In this document: positions 33,046 through 39,016 of the stretch, in pieces | Layout: the number at the start of each line of letters is the position of its first letter | How positions within the stretch are numbered: position 1 is the first letter of the stretch | From: Rhodovulum sp. | GTDB lineage: Bacteria; Pseudomonadota; Alphaproteobacteria; Rhodobacterales; Rhodobacteraceae | NCBI GenBank assembly: GCA_002706605.1 | Contig: PALT01000012.1 | Location: 1-39,016 of the forward strand | Direction: 5' to 3' | DNA: 39,016 nt | Position numbers and translations under genes: made by a program | Notes under the pieces: generated by a model | What the model saw: only the letters and a program-made list of their open reading frames with translations | Database searches by the model: none | Told to the model about the DNA's origin: nothing

Positions 33046-33134
33046 TGGGAAAAGTGGGATTCGAACCCACGGTACGAAGTTTTCCGTACATCGATTTAGC
33101 AAACCGACGCTTTCGACCACTCAGCCATTTCCCC
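33046..33134 (-). tRNA. trnS: tRNA-Ser(GCU)
   Basis: 89 nt with a long variable arm. Acceptor GGGGAAA/TTTTCCC, T arm GTGGG/CCCAC, anticodon loop TTGCTAA reading GCU. Lies between rps12 and rps2. Confidence 0.94.
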
Positions 33135-33145
33135 TTCTATAAACT

Positions 33146-33763
33146 TTAAGACAGATCTCTTAGATGCTGTGCCAGTACATTGCAGTAGTATAAATAAGAA
33201 TTAAAGTCACCATCTTTTACCAGTATACTATGATTATAACTAGAAACGTCTTGTGCATTGTTACTAAATCTTATCGTAGGTATTAGTCTCATCTGAGCTT
33301 CTCTTAAAGCAACCTTGTTAGACTCAGGATTTAAGCAGACAATAAGTCTAGGCTCTTTTTTTGACCTTAGGAGACCTCCCCATCGAGTATCTGCTCTCGC
33401 ATAGTCTTCGTATATCTTATAATCTATTGAACGATTAGTAGTTTCTGAAAACACATCACTAATGTGATTCTCCACAAGTATTTTTTTAGAATGAAGATCT
33501 TTAATGCGCTTTTCAGTCTCGTTCCAATTAGTTAACGTACCAGGTTTCCAAGTCTGGTTTACAAAAGACTGATTACATTTAAAAGCTGTTAATTTAGCTA
33601 AATCTCTATAGAAATCCTTAGTTCCGAGAAATAAAACGTCTCCGCTTTTTAATGAATAATCTTTATTAATTAAAGTTATAAATTGTAAAGCTCTTTGGAA
33701 ATTTCTCTCCGAATGAATTTTGGTCGAATCCATTTTTGTTAAATGTCTCTGATGCGTATTCAT
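33146..33763 (-). CDS. rps2: Ribosomal protein S2
   Basis: 205 residues from the ATG at 33763 (an ATG at codon 11 is also possible), TAA stop. S2 sits on the back of the small subunit. Motifs: FLGTKDFYRDLAKLTAF, then FVNQTWKPGTLTNW (about residues 68-81), matching the S2 VN.RWLGG.LTN block. PRLIVCLNPESNKVALREA then LIPTIRFSNN (about 138-170) match the PDLL.V.DP....A..EA...IP....DTN block. The rest is diverged and the helical hairpin region is shortened. The neighbouring genes rps16 and rps2 diverge from each other. Confidence 0.9.
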   Translation of the reverse strand: MNTHQRHLTKMDSTKIHSERNFQRALQFITLINKDYSLKSGDVLFLGTKDFYRDLAKLTAFKCNQSFVNQTWKPGTLTNWNETEKRIKDLHSKKILVENHISDVFSETTNRSIDYKIYEDYARADTRWGGLLRSKKEPRLIVCLNPESNKVALREAQMRLIPTIRFSNNAQDVSSYNHSILVKDGDFNSYLYYCNVLAQHLRDLS

Positions 33764-33805
33764 TTTTAAATGGTAAAAATATAAAATTATTTATTTTTGA
33801 TTGAA

Positions 33806-34057
33806 ATGTTTCGTATACGTCTTCAAGCCTGTAAGACATCTGCCCCTTCTAAAAAAGGGTACAACATCGTCTCTATAGATAGCCGTAGAAAAATGTCTTC
33901 TCATAAATGTAGTAAAATCGGGCATTATATGATCTACCCTAGCGGAAAGAAAACAGTATGGATTAACCAGAGTCAACTCCTAAAAGTTTTGTTTGAGGGT
34001 GCTCAACCTACTAAATCAGTTAGCAAGTTGATAGAGCCAATATTAAAAAACATATAA
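33806..34057 (+). CDS. rps16: Ribosomal protein S16
   Basis: 83 residues from the ATG at 33806, giving MFRIRLQAC; an in-frame TTG three codons upstream is not needed. TAA stop. S16 is an early-assembly small-subunit protein. Matches to the bacterial family: the first strand IRL, then YNIVSIDSRRKMSS (the V..D.R....G.......G.Y segment), GHYMIYP, then WINQSQLLKVLFEGAQPTKSV (the W...GA.PT..V helix), ending KLIEPILK. Length is normal (about 80-90). It begins the plus-strand ribosomal block. S16 is seldom, if ever, listed among mitochondrion-encoded proteins, so this call deserves checking. Confidence 0.88.
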   Translation: MFRIRLQACKTSAPSKKGYNIVSIDSRRKMSSHKCSKIGHYMIYPSGKKTVWINQSQLLKVLFEGAQPTKSVSKLIEPILKNI

Positions 34058-34070
34058 ATTAGATTAATCT

Positions 34071-34143
34071 GGGGACGTAGTTCAATTGGGAGAACGCATG
34101 CTTTGCACGCATGAGGTTGTTGGTTCAAGTCCAATCGTCTCCA
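34071..34143 (+). tRNA. trnA: tRNA-Ala(UGC)
   Basis: 73 nt. Acceptor GGGGACG/CGTCTCC with discriminator A, anticodon stem CATGC/GCATG around TTTGCAC, reading UGC. The G3-U70 pair that specifies tRNA-Ala is present. Confidence 0.95.
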
Positions 34144-34170
34144 CTCTAAATAATGTTTAAAATTAAATAA

Positions 34171-34680
34171 ATGTTAATTAAAATGACCATGTCATTATCT
34201 TTTAAAGAAGGGGTAAATAAAAACAAAGATATTTACCGAGCAATATCTTCTGTAAAAGGACTGGGCTACTCGGTTTCAAAAAACGTAGCTAATTCCTATG
34301 GGTTTCAAAAAAACTATAAAGTAGGATCTTTAAATAGTCAATTATCGGGATTCCTTGAAACCACTTTGTCTACTTTACCAACTCCTACCTCTAACTATTA
34401 TAATGATTTTATTAAAAAGACACTTTCAAATATTAAGCAGTCTGGATCTTATCGTGGACAAAGACTCCTACAGGCTCTTCCGGCTAGAGGTCAACGAACT
34501 AAATCTAATGCTCGAACACAGAAGCAAAAAAAACCTTCTTCCAGTCAGGCACAACGTACTGCTTTTACAAGAAAGAAATCAAGACGCCAAAACTCTTTTT
34601 CATCTAAAAACCAATCTTCCCAGCTTTCCTCTAAGTTTAAAACCTCTTTTAAGAAAAGATCTTTTTCTAGACTAATATAA
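34171..34680 (+). CDS. rps13: Ribosomal protein S13 with extended C-terminus
   Basis: 169 residues from the first ATG; ATGs at codons 5 and 7 are alternatives. TAA stop. S13 is a head protein contacting tRNA and the large subunit. The helix-two-turn-helix region is seen in YRAISSVKGLGYSVSKNVANSYGF. The diagnostic RNA-binding tail is GSYRGQRLLQALPARGQRTKSNARTQ (about residues 93-118, split here for length). A further 50 residues rich in Ser, Lys, Arg and Gln follow, well beyond the normal end. The gene is upstream of rps19, not in its bacterial place next to rps11. Confidence 0.93.
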   Translation: MLIKMTMSLSFKEGVNKNKDIYRAISSVKGLGYSVSKNVANSYGFQKNYKVGSLNSQLSGFLETTLSTLPTPTSNYYNDFIKKTLSNIKQSGSYRGQRLLQALPARGQRTKSNARTQKQKKPSSSQAQRTAFTRKKSRRQNSFSSKNQSSQLSSKFKTSFKKRSFSRLI

Positions 34681-34703
34681 TATTAATAACAAATCATTTT
34701 TGA

Positions 34704-35030
34704 ATGCCTAGATCTAAATGGAAAATACCCTACGTAGACGCTCTTACCGTAAACAAATTAAGCAATCTTTACACGGAGTCAGAGTCTATTTACTGTAAAG
34801 ATCCTTATTCCAATGAACCTAGACGTCGTCAAAGTACATCTAAATCGAGTGTGTACACTTCTTCTAGAAGTACCTCTATCCTTTCGTCTATGATTGGTCT
34901 TATATTCTATGTTCATAATGGAAAGAAATTTGTTCCTATAAGAATAAAATCTGAAATGGTTGGAAAAAAGATAGGAGAATTCGTACCTACTAGAAAAATC
35001 TTAAGCCACAAAAAATTAAAAAAGAAATAG
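34704..35030 (+). CDS. rps19: Ribosomal protein S19
   Basis: 108 residues, ATG to TAG. S19 is in the small-subunit head. It starts MPRSKWKIPYVD, close to the RS.WKGPFVD consensus. It continues with STSILSSMIGLIFYVHNGKKFVPI (about residues 57-80), MVGKKIGEFVPTRK and a Lys-rich tail. A 20-residue insertion (about 25-50) lies between the N-terminal helix and the core. It begins the S10-operon-like run. Confidence 0.96.
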   Translation: MPRSKWKIPYVDALTVNKLSNLYTESESIYCKDPYSNEPRRRQSTSKSSVYTSSRSTSILSSMIGLIFYVHNGKKFVPIRIKSEMVGKKIGEFVPTRKILSHKKLKKK

Positions 35031-35042
35031 CTTGTTAGTCTT

Positions 35043-35849
35043 ATGGCACAAAAAACTGATGCTAATTCAATTCGGGGAGGTATAAGTAGCAGCTCTAATT
35101 TCTTGTACTCTCCTAGAAAATCCAACACAGCAAAAAATTGCAAAGAGTTTTTGTCTGTAGAAAATACTATTAAAAGGTTTTACAGAAGATTGGGTTATCA
35201 GACGACATCTTTTTATCTAGAAAAAAACTCTCATAATTTGTTAATAAATGTTCAATTATCTCTGATAGTACCTAATAAGCTTAACAAGCCTAAGGAATTG
35301 AAGAATAGATTTATCAGCCTTCCATCAGTAGTATCGAGCTCCGAAACTTCTAGGTCTCTTGATCCACAATCCTTTTACGTAGAAAGTGATACTTCTGATA
35401 AGATGTTTTTATGGTCAAGAGAGTTAAATGTACTCTGTAGTAGTTTGTTTAAGGAATTAGGACTATACATAGCAGTAATAAAAAGTAATTTACTATCGCC
35501 ATATCTAGTATCCTCAGAAGAAATTACTGGATACAGTCTATCTAGGTTTATAAAGAATCAAATTGTTACAGCGGATTCGAAAAGACAGAGGTTAAATCTT
35601 AAGCCTTACATGGACAAAATTGTAGATACTTTAGGATCGTCCAACCAATTTCAAGGTGTTCGTATACAACTAAAAGGACGTCTTCCGTCAGGAGGTTCTG
35701 GGAACAAAGCTGGTAGATCCAAAAAAGAAGTCTCAGCCTCAGGAAATATCCCTCTTCAAACAATATGCTCTCATGTAGACTATGCAAGCACTGATTTTTC
35801 TACTAAATCAGGTACTTGTGGTATTAAAGTCTGGATCCATCATAATTAG
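35043..35849 (+). CDS. rps3: Ribosomal protein S3
   Basis: 268 residues, ATG to TAG. S3 lines the mRNA entry channel. It opens with MAQKTDANSIRGGI, a form of GQK..PNGIRLGI. The C-terminal domain is clear: GVRIQLKGRLPSGGSGNKAGRSKK, then GNIPLQTICSHVDYAS (about residues 235-250) and CGIKVWIHHN at the end. The long central region between the two domains is poorly conserved, as is common in mitochondria. It is 12 bases from rps19. Confidence 0.95.
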   Translation: MAQKTDANSIRGGISSSSNFLYSPRKSNTAKNCKEFLSVENTIKRFYRRLGYQTTSFYLEKNSHNLLINVQLSLIVPNKLNKPKELKNRFISLPSVVSSSETSRSLDPQSFYVESDTSDKMFLWSRELNVLCSSLFKELGLYIAVIKSNLLSPYLVSSEEITGYSLSRFIKNQIVTADSKRQRLNLKPYMDKIVDTLGSSNQFQGVRIQLKGRLPSGGSGNKAGRSKKEVSASGNIPLQTICSHVDYASTDFSTKSGTCGIKVWIHHN

Positions 35850-35881
35850 AAATATAAATTATTTACCTGGAATATATAAAT

Positions 35882-36262
35882 ATGAAAGATCGAAAAGGTA
35901 GAATTAGAGGTATGAAAATGCACAAACCACATGAAATCTCTTGGGAACATATTCTCCGATCTTCTCAATCCGGACGCTTGACGGCTCAACAAATCGAAGC
36001 TTCACGTAGAATTCTATCAAAGCGTTTAAAAAAACAGGGTTCTTACCATATCCACGTACACCCTTCTATATCAGTAAGTAAAAAACCTTCTGAGGTTCGA
36101 ATGGGAAAAGGTAAAGGAGCCATAGATCACCATATATGTAGAGTAAAAGCTGGACAGATCTTGTTCTCAATACAAGGTGTACCAGCGTCTTTATCTAAAA
36201 CGTTATTTAAAAGGGTAAGTTACAAACTACCTGTACAGACGGAATCTTTTTTAAAAACATAA
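35882..36262 (+). CDS. rpl16: Ribosomal protein L16
   Basis: 126 residues, ATG to TAA. L16 helps position the A- and P-site tRNAs. It contains RKGRIRGMKM near the start, then SGRLTAQQIEASRRILSKRL, SVSKKPSEVRMGKGKGAIDH (about residues 61-80) and AGQILFSIQGV. It is slightly shorter at the N-terminus than the bacterial protein (about 136). It follows rps3, as in bacteria. Confidence 0.97.
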   Translation: MKDRKGRIRGMKMHKPHEISWEHILRSSQSGRLTAQQIEASRRILSKRLKKQGSYHIHVHPSISVSKKPSEVRMGKGKGAIDHHICRVKAGQILFSIQGVPASLSKTLFKRVSYKLPVQTESFLKT

Positions 36263-36285
36263 TTTTTATAAAATTCTTATTCAAA

Positions 36286-36663
36286 ATGCTTCAAATGAAC
36301 AGCGAGGTATCAATTATAGATAACTCTGGAGGACTTGTAGGGAATTGCATCACTATTCTTGGAGGAAAACGTTTCGGGACCATCGGTGATAAAATTACTA
36401 TATCGCTACGAAAAGTAGCGAAAGGTAAACATAGTAACCAGAGAAAAATATCAGTAGGTAAGGTATACAGAGCCCTTATTGTACAAACTAAAAAAGAACG
36501 TCGACGAAAAGATGGTTCAGTTATTAAATTTTCTCGTAACGGTGTTATTCTGTTAAATGCTCAAGATCACCCTATAGGAACACGTATCAAGAGTTCTATT
36601 CCAAAAGAATTAAAGCATTCTTCCCATCTGAAAGCCATTTCTTTAGGATCAAATTTAATTTAA
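36286..36663 (+). CDS. rpl14: Ribosomal protein L14
   Basis: 125 residues, ATG to TAA; normal length. L14 is at the subunit interface. It starts MLQMNSEVSIIDNSGG and has KGKHSNQRKISVGKVYRALIVQTKKERRRKDGSVIKFSRN in the middle (abbreviated consensus: K.G.V..A+IV.T+...+R.DGS.I.F..N). It ends with GTRIKSSIPKEL. The bacterial neighbours rps17 and rpl24 are missing on either side. Confidence 0.96.
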   Translation: MLQMNSEVSIIDNSGGLVGNCITILGGKRFGTIGDKITISLRKVAKGKHSNQRKISVGKVYRALIVQTKKERRRKDGSVIKFSRNGVILLNAQDHPIGTRIKSSIPKELKHSSHLKAISLGSNLI

Positions 36664-36679
36664 AAAGACTAATTGATTT

Positions 36680-37216
36680 ATGCGACCTTTTACACTTCAC
36701 CATTATGAAAATGTTATTCGCTGGGACAACATATCTAAATCAAATTGTAATCATAGGAAAGATCTGTTTTCTTTTGACAAGATAACTTTAGAATTACATG
36801 AAAATAAAAGTTCTTCTAATAAAGACAAGTACGTACTTTCTATGTGCTTAGAACTTCTCACAGGACAACGTGTGTCTCCTCGCGTTCTTAGCTATGGTAA
36901 TTATAAAAAAAGAATGGTTCTTCAAAAGCAAGACACTTCTCCGCGTTGTCAAGTAACTTTAAGGAAAAATAGACTTTTTTCATTCCTTGACAAAATGTTA
37001 TTTACTACTTGTGAAGAGACCGTTTTATCAGCTATCTCTGAAAAGCAGCTGGGAACAAACAATGCCTCTTTTTATTTTACATCACCCCTTCAATTCAAAG
37101 AGCTTTCAGATTTGTCCACAAATCTATATAAAACAGGTCCTCTTAAATTACACATTAAATCTAGAGGTAAAAAAAGTATTAAAAACGAGTTGTCTAATTT
37201 CCAACTATTAAAATAA
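36680..37216 (+). CDS. rpl5: Ribosomal protein L5
   Basis: 178 residues, ATG to TAA; normal length. L5 binds 5S rRNA in the central protuberance, so it is relevant to the candidate minimal 5S. Recognisable parts are LSMCLELLTGQRVSPRVL (about residues 53-70) and CQVTLRKNRLFSFLDKML (about 95-112), matching the LE.ITGQ+P and .VTLRG..M..FLD+L blocks. The rest is diverged. It follows rpl14 with rpl24 absent. Confidence 0.92.
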   Translation: MRPFTLHHYENVIRWDNISKSNCNHRKDLFSFDKITLELHENKSSSNKDKYVLSMCLELLTGQRVSPRVLSYGNYKKRMVLQKQDTSPRCQVTLRKNRLFSFLDKMLFTTCEETVLSAISEKQLGTNNASFYFTSPLQFKELSDLSTNLYKTGPLKLHIKSRGKKSIKNELSNFQLLK

Positions 37217-37235
37217 TTAACAGTATTAAAAAATT

Positions 37236-37547
37236 ATGAGTTTTAAACAATCTGCTCGTATACAAAGAGATATCAAGAGAAGATCTGATTATAATTCTTT
37301 AGAGTTATACAGGAATTGTATGAAATCAGTTGTGAACGATCAAACTCTTCCATATGCTACTAGATTAGATGCGTCTGTAGAATTAGGAAAAATGGGTAAA
37401 AAAGGATCCCGTACTGTTATAAAGAACAGATGTATACGTACCGGCCGTTCTAGAGGAGTATTGAAACGTTTTAGACTTTCTCGTATAATGATTAGGCATT
37501 TGATTGCAGAAGGAAAGCTACCTAACATCAAAAAAGCATCGTGGTAA
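37236..37547 (+). CDS. rps14: Ribosomal protein S14
   Basis: 103 residues, ATG to TAA. A small-subunit head protein of the long, zinc-free type (no CxxC pairs). The C-terminal block is diagnostic: NRCIRTGRSRGVLKRFRLSR (about residues 66-85), then IMIRHLIAEGKLPNIKKASW. In bacteria rps8 would follow; here rpl6 comes next. Confidence 0.97.
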   Translation: MSFKQSARIQRDIKRRSDYNSLELYRNCMKSVVNDQTLPYATRLDASVELGKMGKKGSRTVIKNRCIRTGRSRGVLKRFRLSRIMIRHLIAEGKLPNIKKASW

Positions 37548-37577
37548 TATTAATCTAAAACAGGAGAATAAAATTAT

Positions 37578-38060
37578 ATGAGACTTCAAGAAATTGTAAT
37601 ACCGTCAGACGTAAAAATACGTATACAATCTAAGCAAATAGTAGTAACAGGTTCTCTAGGAACCTTGTATATAAAAATGAGTAAGACTTTTAACAATACC
37701 TGGTCTATAGCTCAATCTCTTTTGAACAATGCTATTGTCGGAGTAAGTCAGGGGTATCTTCAGAAATTACAAATTTATGGAAGCGGGTACCGCGTTACTG
37801 ATATTAAAGAAAATTCTATTATGTTAAAGCTTGGGTACAGTTACGATACAGAAATTAGTGTACCTTCTGGAATTACGGTACAAGCCAATAAGTATAATCA
37901 GATCCTGTGCGTAGGTATAGACAAGCAGAAGCTATCTCAATTCACTAGAGATTTACAGAAAGCTAGACCTTACAACATATACAAGAAGAAAGGTATCTAT
38001 CCCATCGGAAGTACACTTCCTGTTAAAGTATCAGGCAAACCTGGTATATTTTATGTGTAA
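37578..38060 (+). CDS. rpl6: Ribosomal protein L6
   Basis: 160 residues, ATG to TAA. L6 lies near the factor-binding centre. Both repeats of the fold can be seen: PSDVKIRIQSKQIVVTGSLG (about residues 9-28), then YLQKLQIYGSGYRVTDIKEN and LKLGYSYDTEISVPSGITVQ, and near the end GIDKQKLSQFTRDLQKARP with a YKKKGIYPIG ending. AGGAG at 37561-37565 lies 12 bases before the ATG, but the small-subunit rRNA has no matching anti-Shine-Dalgarno, so this is likely coincidence. Confidence 0.95.
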   Translation: MRLQEIVIPSDVKIRIQSKQIVVTGSLGTLYIKMSKTFNNTWSIAQSLLNNAIVGVSQGYLQKLQIYGSGYRVTDIKENSIMLKLGYSYDTEISVPSGITVQANKYNQILCVGIDKQKLSQFTRDLQKARPYNIYKKKGIYPIGSTLPVKVSGKPGIFYV

Positions 38061-38065
38061 AGAAT

Positions 38066-38138
38066 TGAACCTGGATAGATTCGAACTATCGGCTTCGCGC
38101 TTATCAGACGCGCACTCTAACCACTGAGTTACAGGTTC
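38066..38138 (-). tRNA. trnI: tRNA-Ile(GAU)
   Basis: 73 nt on the minus strand, tail to tail with rpl6. Acceptor GAACCTG/CAGGTTC with discriminator A, anticodon loop CTGATAA reading GAU. Confidence 0.95.
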
Positions 38139-38154
38139 TATATAAACAACATTT

Positions 38155-38226
38155 CTGGGGTGGAAGGAATCGAACCTTCGTATGTCGTCACCAAAAAACG
38201 ATGCCTTGCCACTTGGCGACACCCCA
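38155..38226 (-). tRNA. trnQ: tRNA-Gln(UUG)
   Basis: 72 nt. Acceptor TGGGGTG/CACCCCA with discriminator G, D arm GCCAAGTGGCAAGGC as in bacterial tRNA-Gln. The anticodon stem TCGTT/GACGA surrounds TTTTGGT, reading UUG. Confidence 0.94.
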
Positions 38227-38267
38227 ATTAAATAAAAATATAAATCTACGAAATTACTAGACAGACT

Positions 38268-38870
38268 ATGTATGAAAAGTATTTCAAGGAATTAAAAACG
38301 AGATCATTAGACCAAAAAGGACCGGTGCAACTTGTACTAACGTTTCCCAAGATTAAACACAAAGTTTCTAAGAAAACAAAAGAAGCTCCTAAATCGATAC
38401 AACTTTCTCAAGATCATAGGTTTGGATTTATTGGACTAGAAACACAGGAGAAGGAGATGCGATCTCAAGGCGTAACCTACGTTGGAGAGGATCAAGTTCT
38501 TTCTTCTGTCTCAGATAAAAATAGTTCTTTGGATAAAGTATTGATGAATCCATCTGCCTTATCTTATATGGATCCCATAAAAAGAGAATCTCTGTCTTTC
38601 TGGAAAAAGATGCCTCTTCAAGCAGAAGACGGCTTTGTCTACCATCTGGACCAGATACATAAACACAGAGGGAAAGAATTTTTATTAAAAAAAGGAGAGA
38701 ATAGATCTTGGGCAATTCCAGTAGGCTACTTGCACTGGGAAGCTAAAGAACTGAACGAACAGTTTTGTCAAATTATAAAACAAATTCAACAAGAAGGCAA
38801 TCTTCATGTTAAAAAGCAATTTTTGCTAAATGCTTTCGGAGGTAAAGTTACGCTTCCTTCTATTTTATAA
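38268..38870 (+). CDS. rpl1: Probable ribosomal protein L1, divergent
   Basis: 200 residues, ATG to TAA. L1 forms the mobile stalk at the E site. Recognition is by order of weak motifs. FGFIGLETQEKEMRSQGVTYVGEDQVLSSV (about residues 52-82) fits the L1 block in which a strand is followed by ..A...GAD.VG.EDLI. LDKVLMNPSALSYM fits FD.VIATPDMM. IPVGYLHWEAKELNEQFCQII, then KQFLLNAFGGKVTLPS, fits the C-terminal IGK.SF....L.EN...LI ... YIK.VTLSSTMGP. The protein is shorter than bacterial L1 (about 230). Another small RNA-binding protein cannot be fully excluded. Confidence 0.75.
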   Translation: MYEKYFKELKTRSLDQKGPVQLVLTFPKIKHKVSKKTKEAPKSIQLSQDHRFGFIGLETQEKEMRSQGVTYVGEDQVLSSVSDKNSSLDKVLMNPSALSYMDPIKRESLSFWKKMPLQAEDGFVYHLDQIHKHRGKEFLLKKGENRSWAIPVGYLHWEAKELNEQFCQIIKQIQQEGNLHVKKQFLLNAFGGKVTLPSIL

Positions 38871-38871
38871 A

Positions 38872-38944
38872 GGAGAATTAACTCAGTGGTTAGAGTATCT
38901 TGTTTACACCAAGGCGGTCGGGGGTTCGAATCCCTCATTCTCCA
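38872..38944 (+). tRNA. trnV: tRNA-Val(UAC)
   Basis: 73 nt. Acceptor GGAGAAT/ATTCTCC with discriminator A, anticodon loop TTTACAC reading UAC. It starts one base after the rpl1 stop codon. Confidence 0.95.
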
Positions 38945-39002
38945 CAAAACTTTAATCAAAATCTAATAATTTTCATATCTTTGACCAATGGGAAATCAAA
39001 GA

Positions 39003-39016
39003 GCGCCCTTAGCTCA
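39003..39016 (+). tRNA. trnR: tRNA-Arg (partial, 5' end only)
   Basis: The last 14 bases, GCGCCCTTAGCTCA, form an acceptor strand, the TA linker and the start of a D arm. They are identical to the start of the E. coli tRNA-Arg that reads AGA. The anticodon is outside the window, so the amino acid is a guess from similarity. Confidence 0.5.

Noticed and set aside
37561-37577. AGGAG upstream of rpl6 as a Shine-Dalgarno site
   Set aside because: The small-subunit rRNA 3' end has no complementary sequence, and other genes lack such a motif.

Overview
The window is a piece of a gene-rich protist mitochondrial genome. It carries the respiratory-chain and ATP-synthase membrane subunits (cob, cox1-3, nad1-11, nad4L, atp4, atp6, atp8, atp9), all three small succinate dehydrogenase subunits (sdh2, sdh3, sdh4), a tatC translocase gene, bacterial-type ribosomal RNAs and many ribosomal protein genes. 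Proteins read with the standard code, every Trp checked is TGG, and no introns were seen. Content this rich (nad7-11, sdh2, tatC, rpl1, a 5S gene) is known from jakobids and a few other deep eukaryote lineages, but the mixture here (rps5 and rps16 present) does not let me name the group. Both ends cut through a tRNA gene (trnH on the left, trnR on the right), and the two ends do not join into one tRNA, so this is an excerpt and not a closed circle.

Layout. From 1 to about 31.8 kb almost everything is on the minus strand. In transcription order: nad11-nad1-nad5-nad4-nad2-nad10-nad9-nad7-sdh2, trnE, nad4L-nad6, trnD, sdh4, a cluster of four tRNAs, tatC, an unidentified 83-residue frame, sdh3, three tRNAs, nad8, nad3, atp6, trnN, atp8, atp9, small-subunit rRNA, cox3, cox1, large-subunit rRNA, a probable very short 5S rRNA, cox2, atp4, rps5, trnK, cob, rps10, rpl2, trnH. 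From 31.8 to 32.3 kb is the one long gap, with a G9 tract, two tight hairpins and an unassigned open frame. From 32.3 to 33.8 kb strands are mixed: trnW, rps12, trnS and rps2 on minus; trnT, trnP and trnL on plus. From 33.8 kb to the end is a plus-strand ribosomal block: rps16, trnA, rps13, rps19-rps3-rpl16-rpl14-rpl5-rps14-rpl6, rpl1, trnV, with trnI and trnQ on minus between rpl6 and rpl1.

Bacterial order survives in several blocks: nad10-nad9-nad7 (nuoB-C-D), nad11-nad1 (nuoG-H), nad5-nad4-nad2 (nuoL-M-N), and rps19-rps3-rpl16-rpl14-rpl5-rps14-rpl6 (S10/spc order with some genes missing).

Most notable: (1) a candidate 85-nt 5S rRNA right after the large-subunit rRNA that keeps helix I, helix II and a 13-nt loop C but seems to lack the whole beta arm; (2) tatC has an in-frame TGA at a position where E. 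coli TatC has Trp, in a genome where no other gene in the window ends in TGA; (3) mitochondrially encoded rps5 and rps16, plus divergent rps10 and rpl1, recognisable only by short motifs; (4) a roughly 120-residue insertion near the C-terminus of Cox1; (5) a tRNA-Leu(CAA) without the long variable arm; (6) the structured gap at 31.8-32.3 kb where the strand pattern changes.
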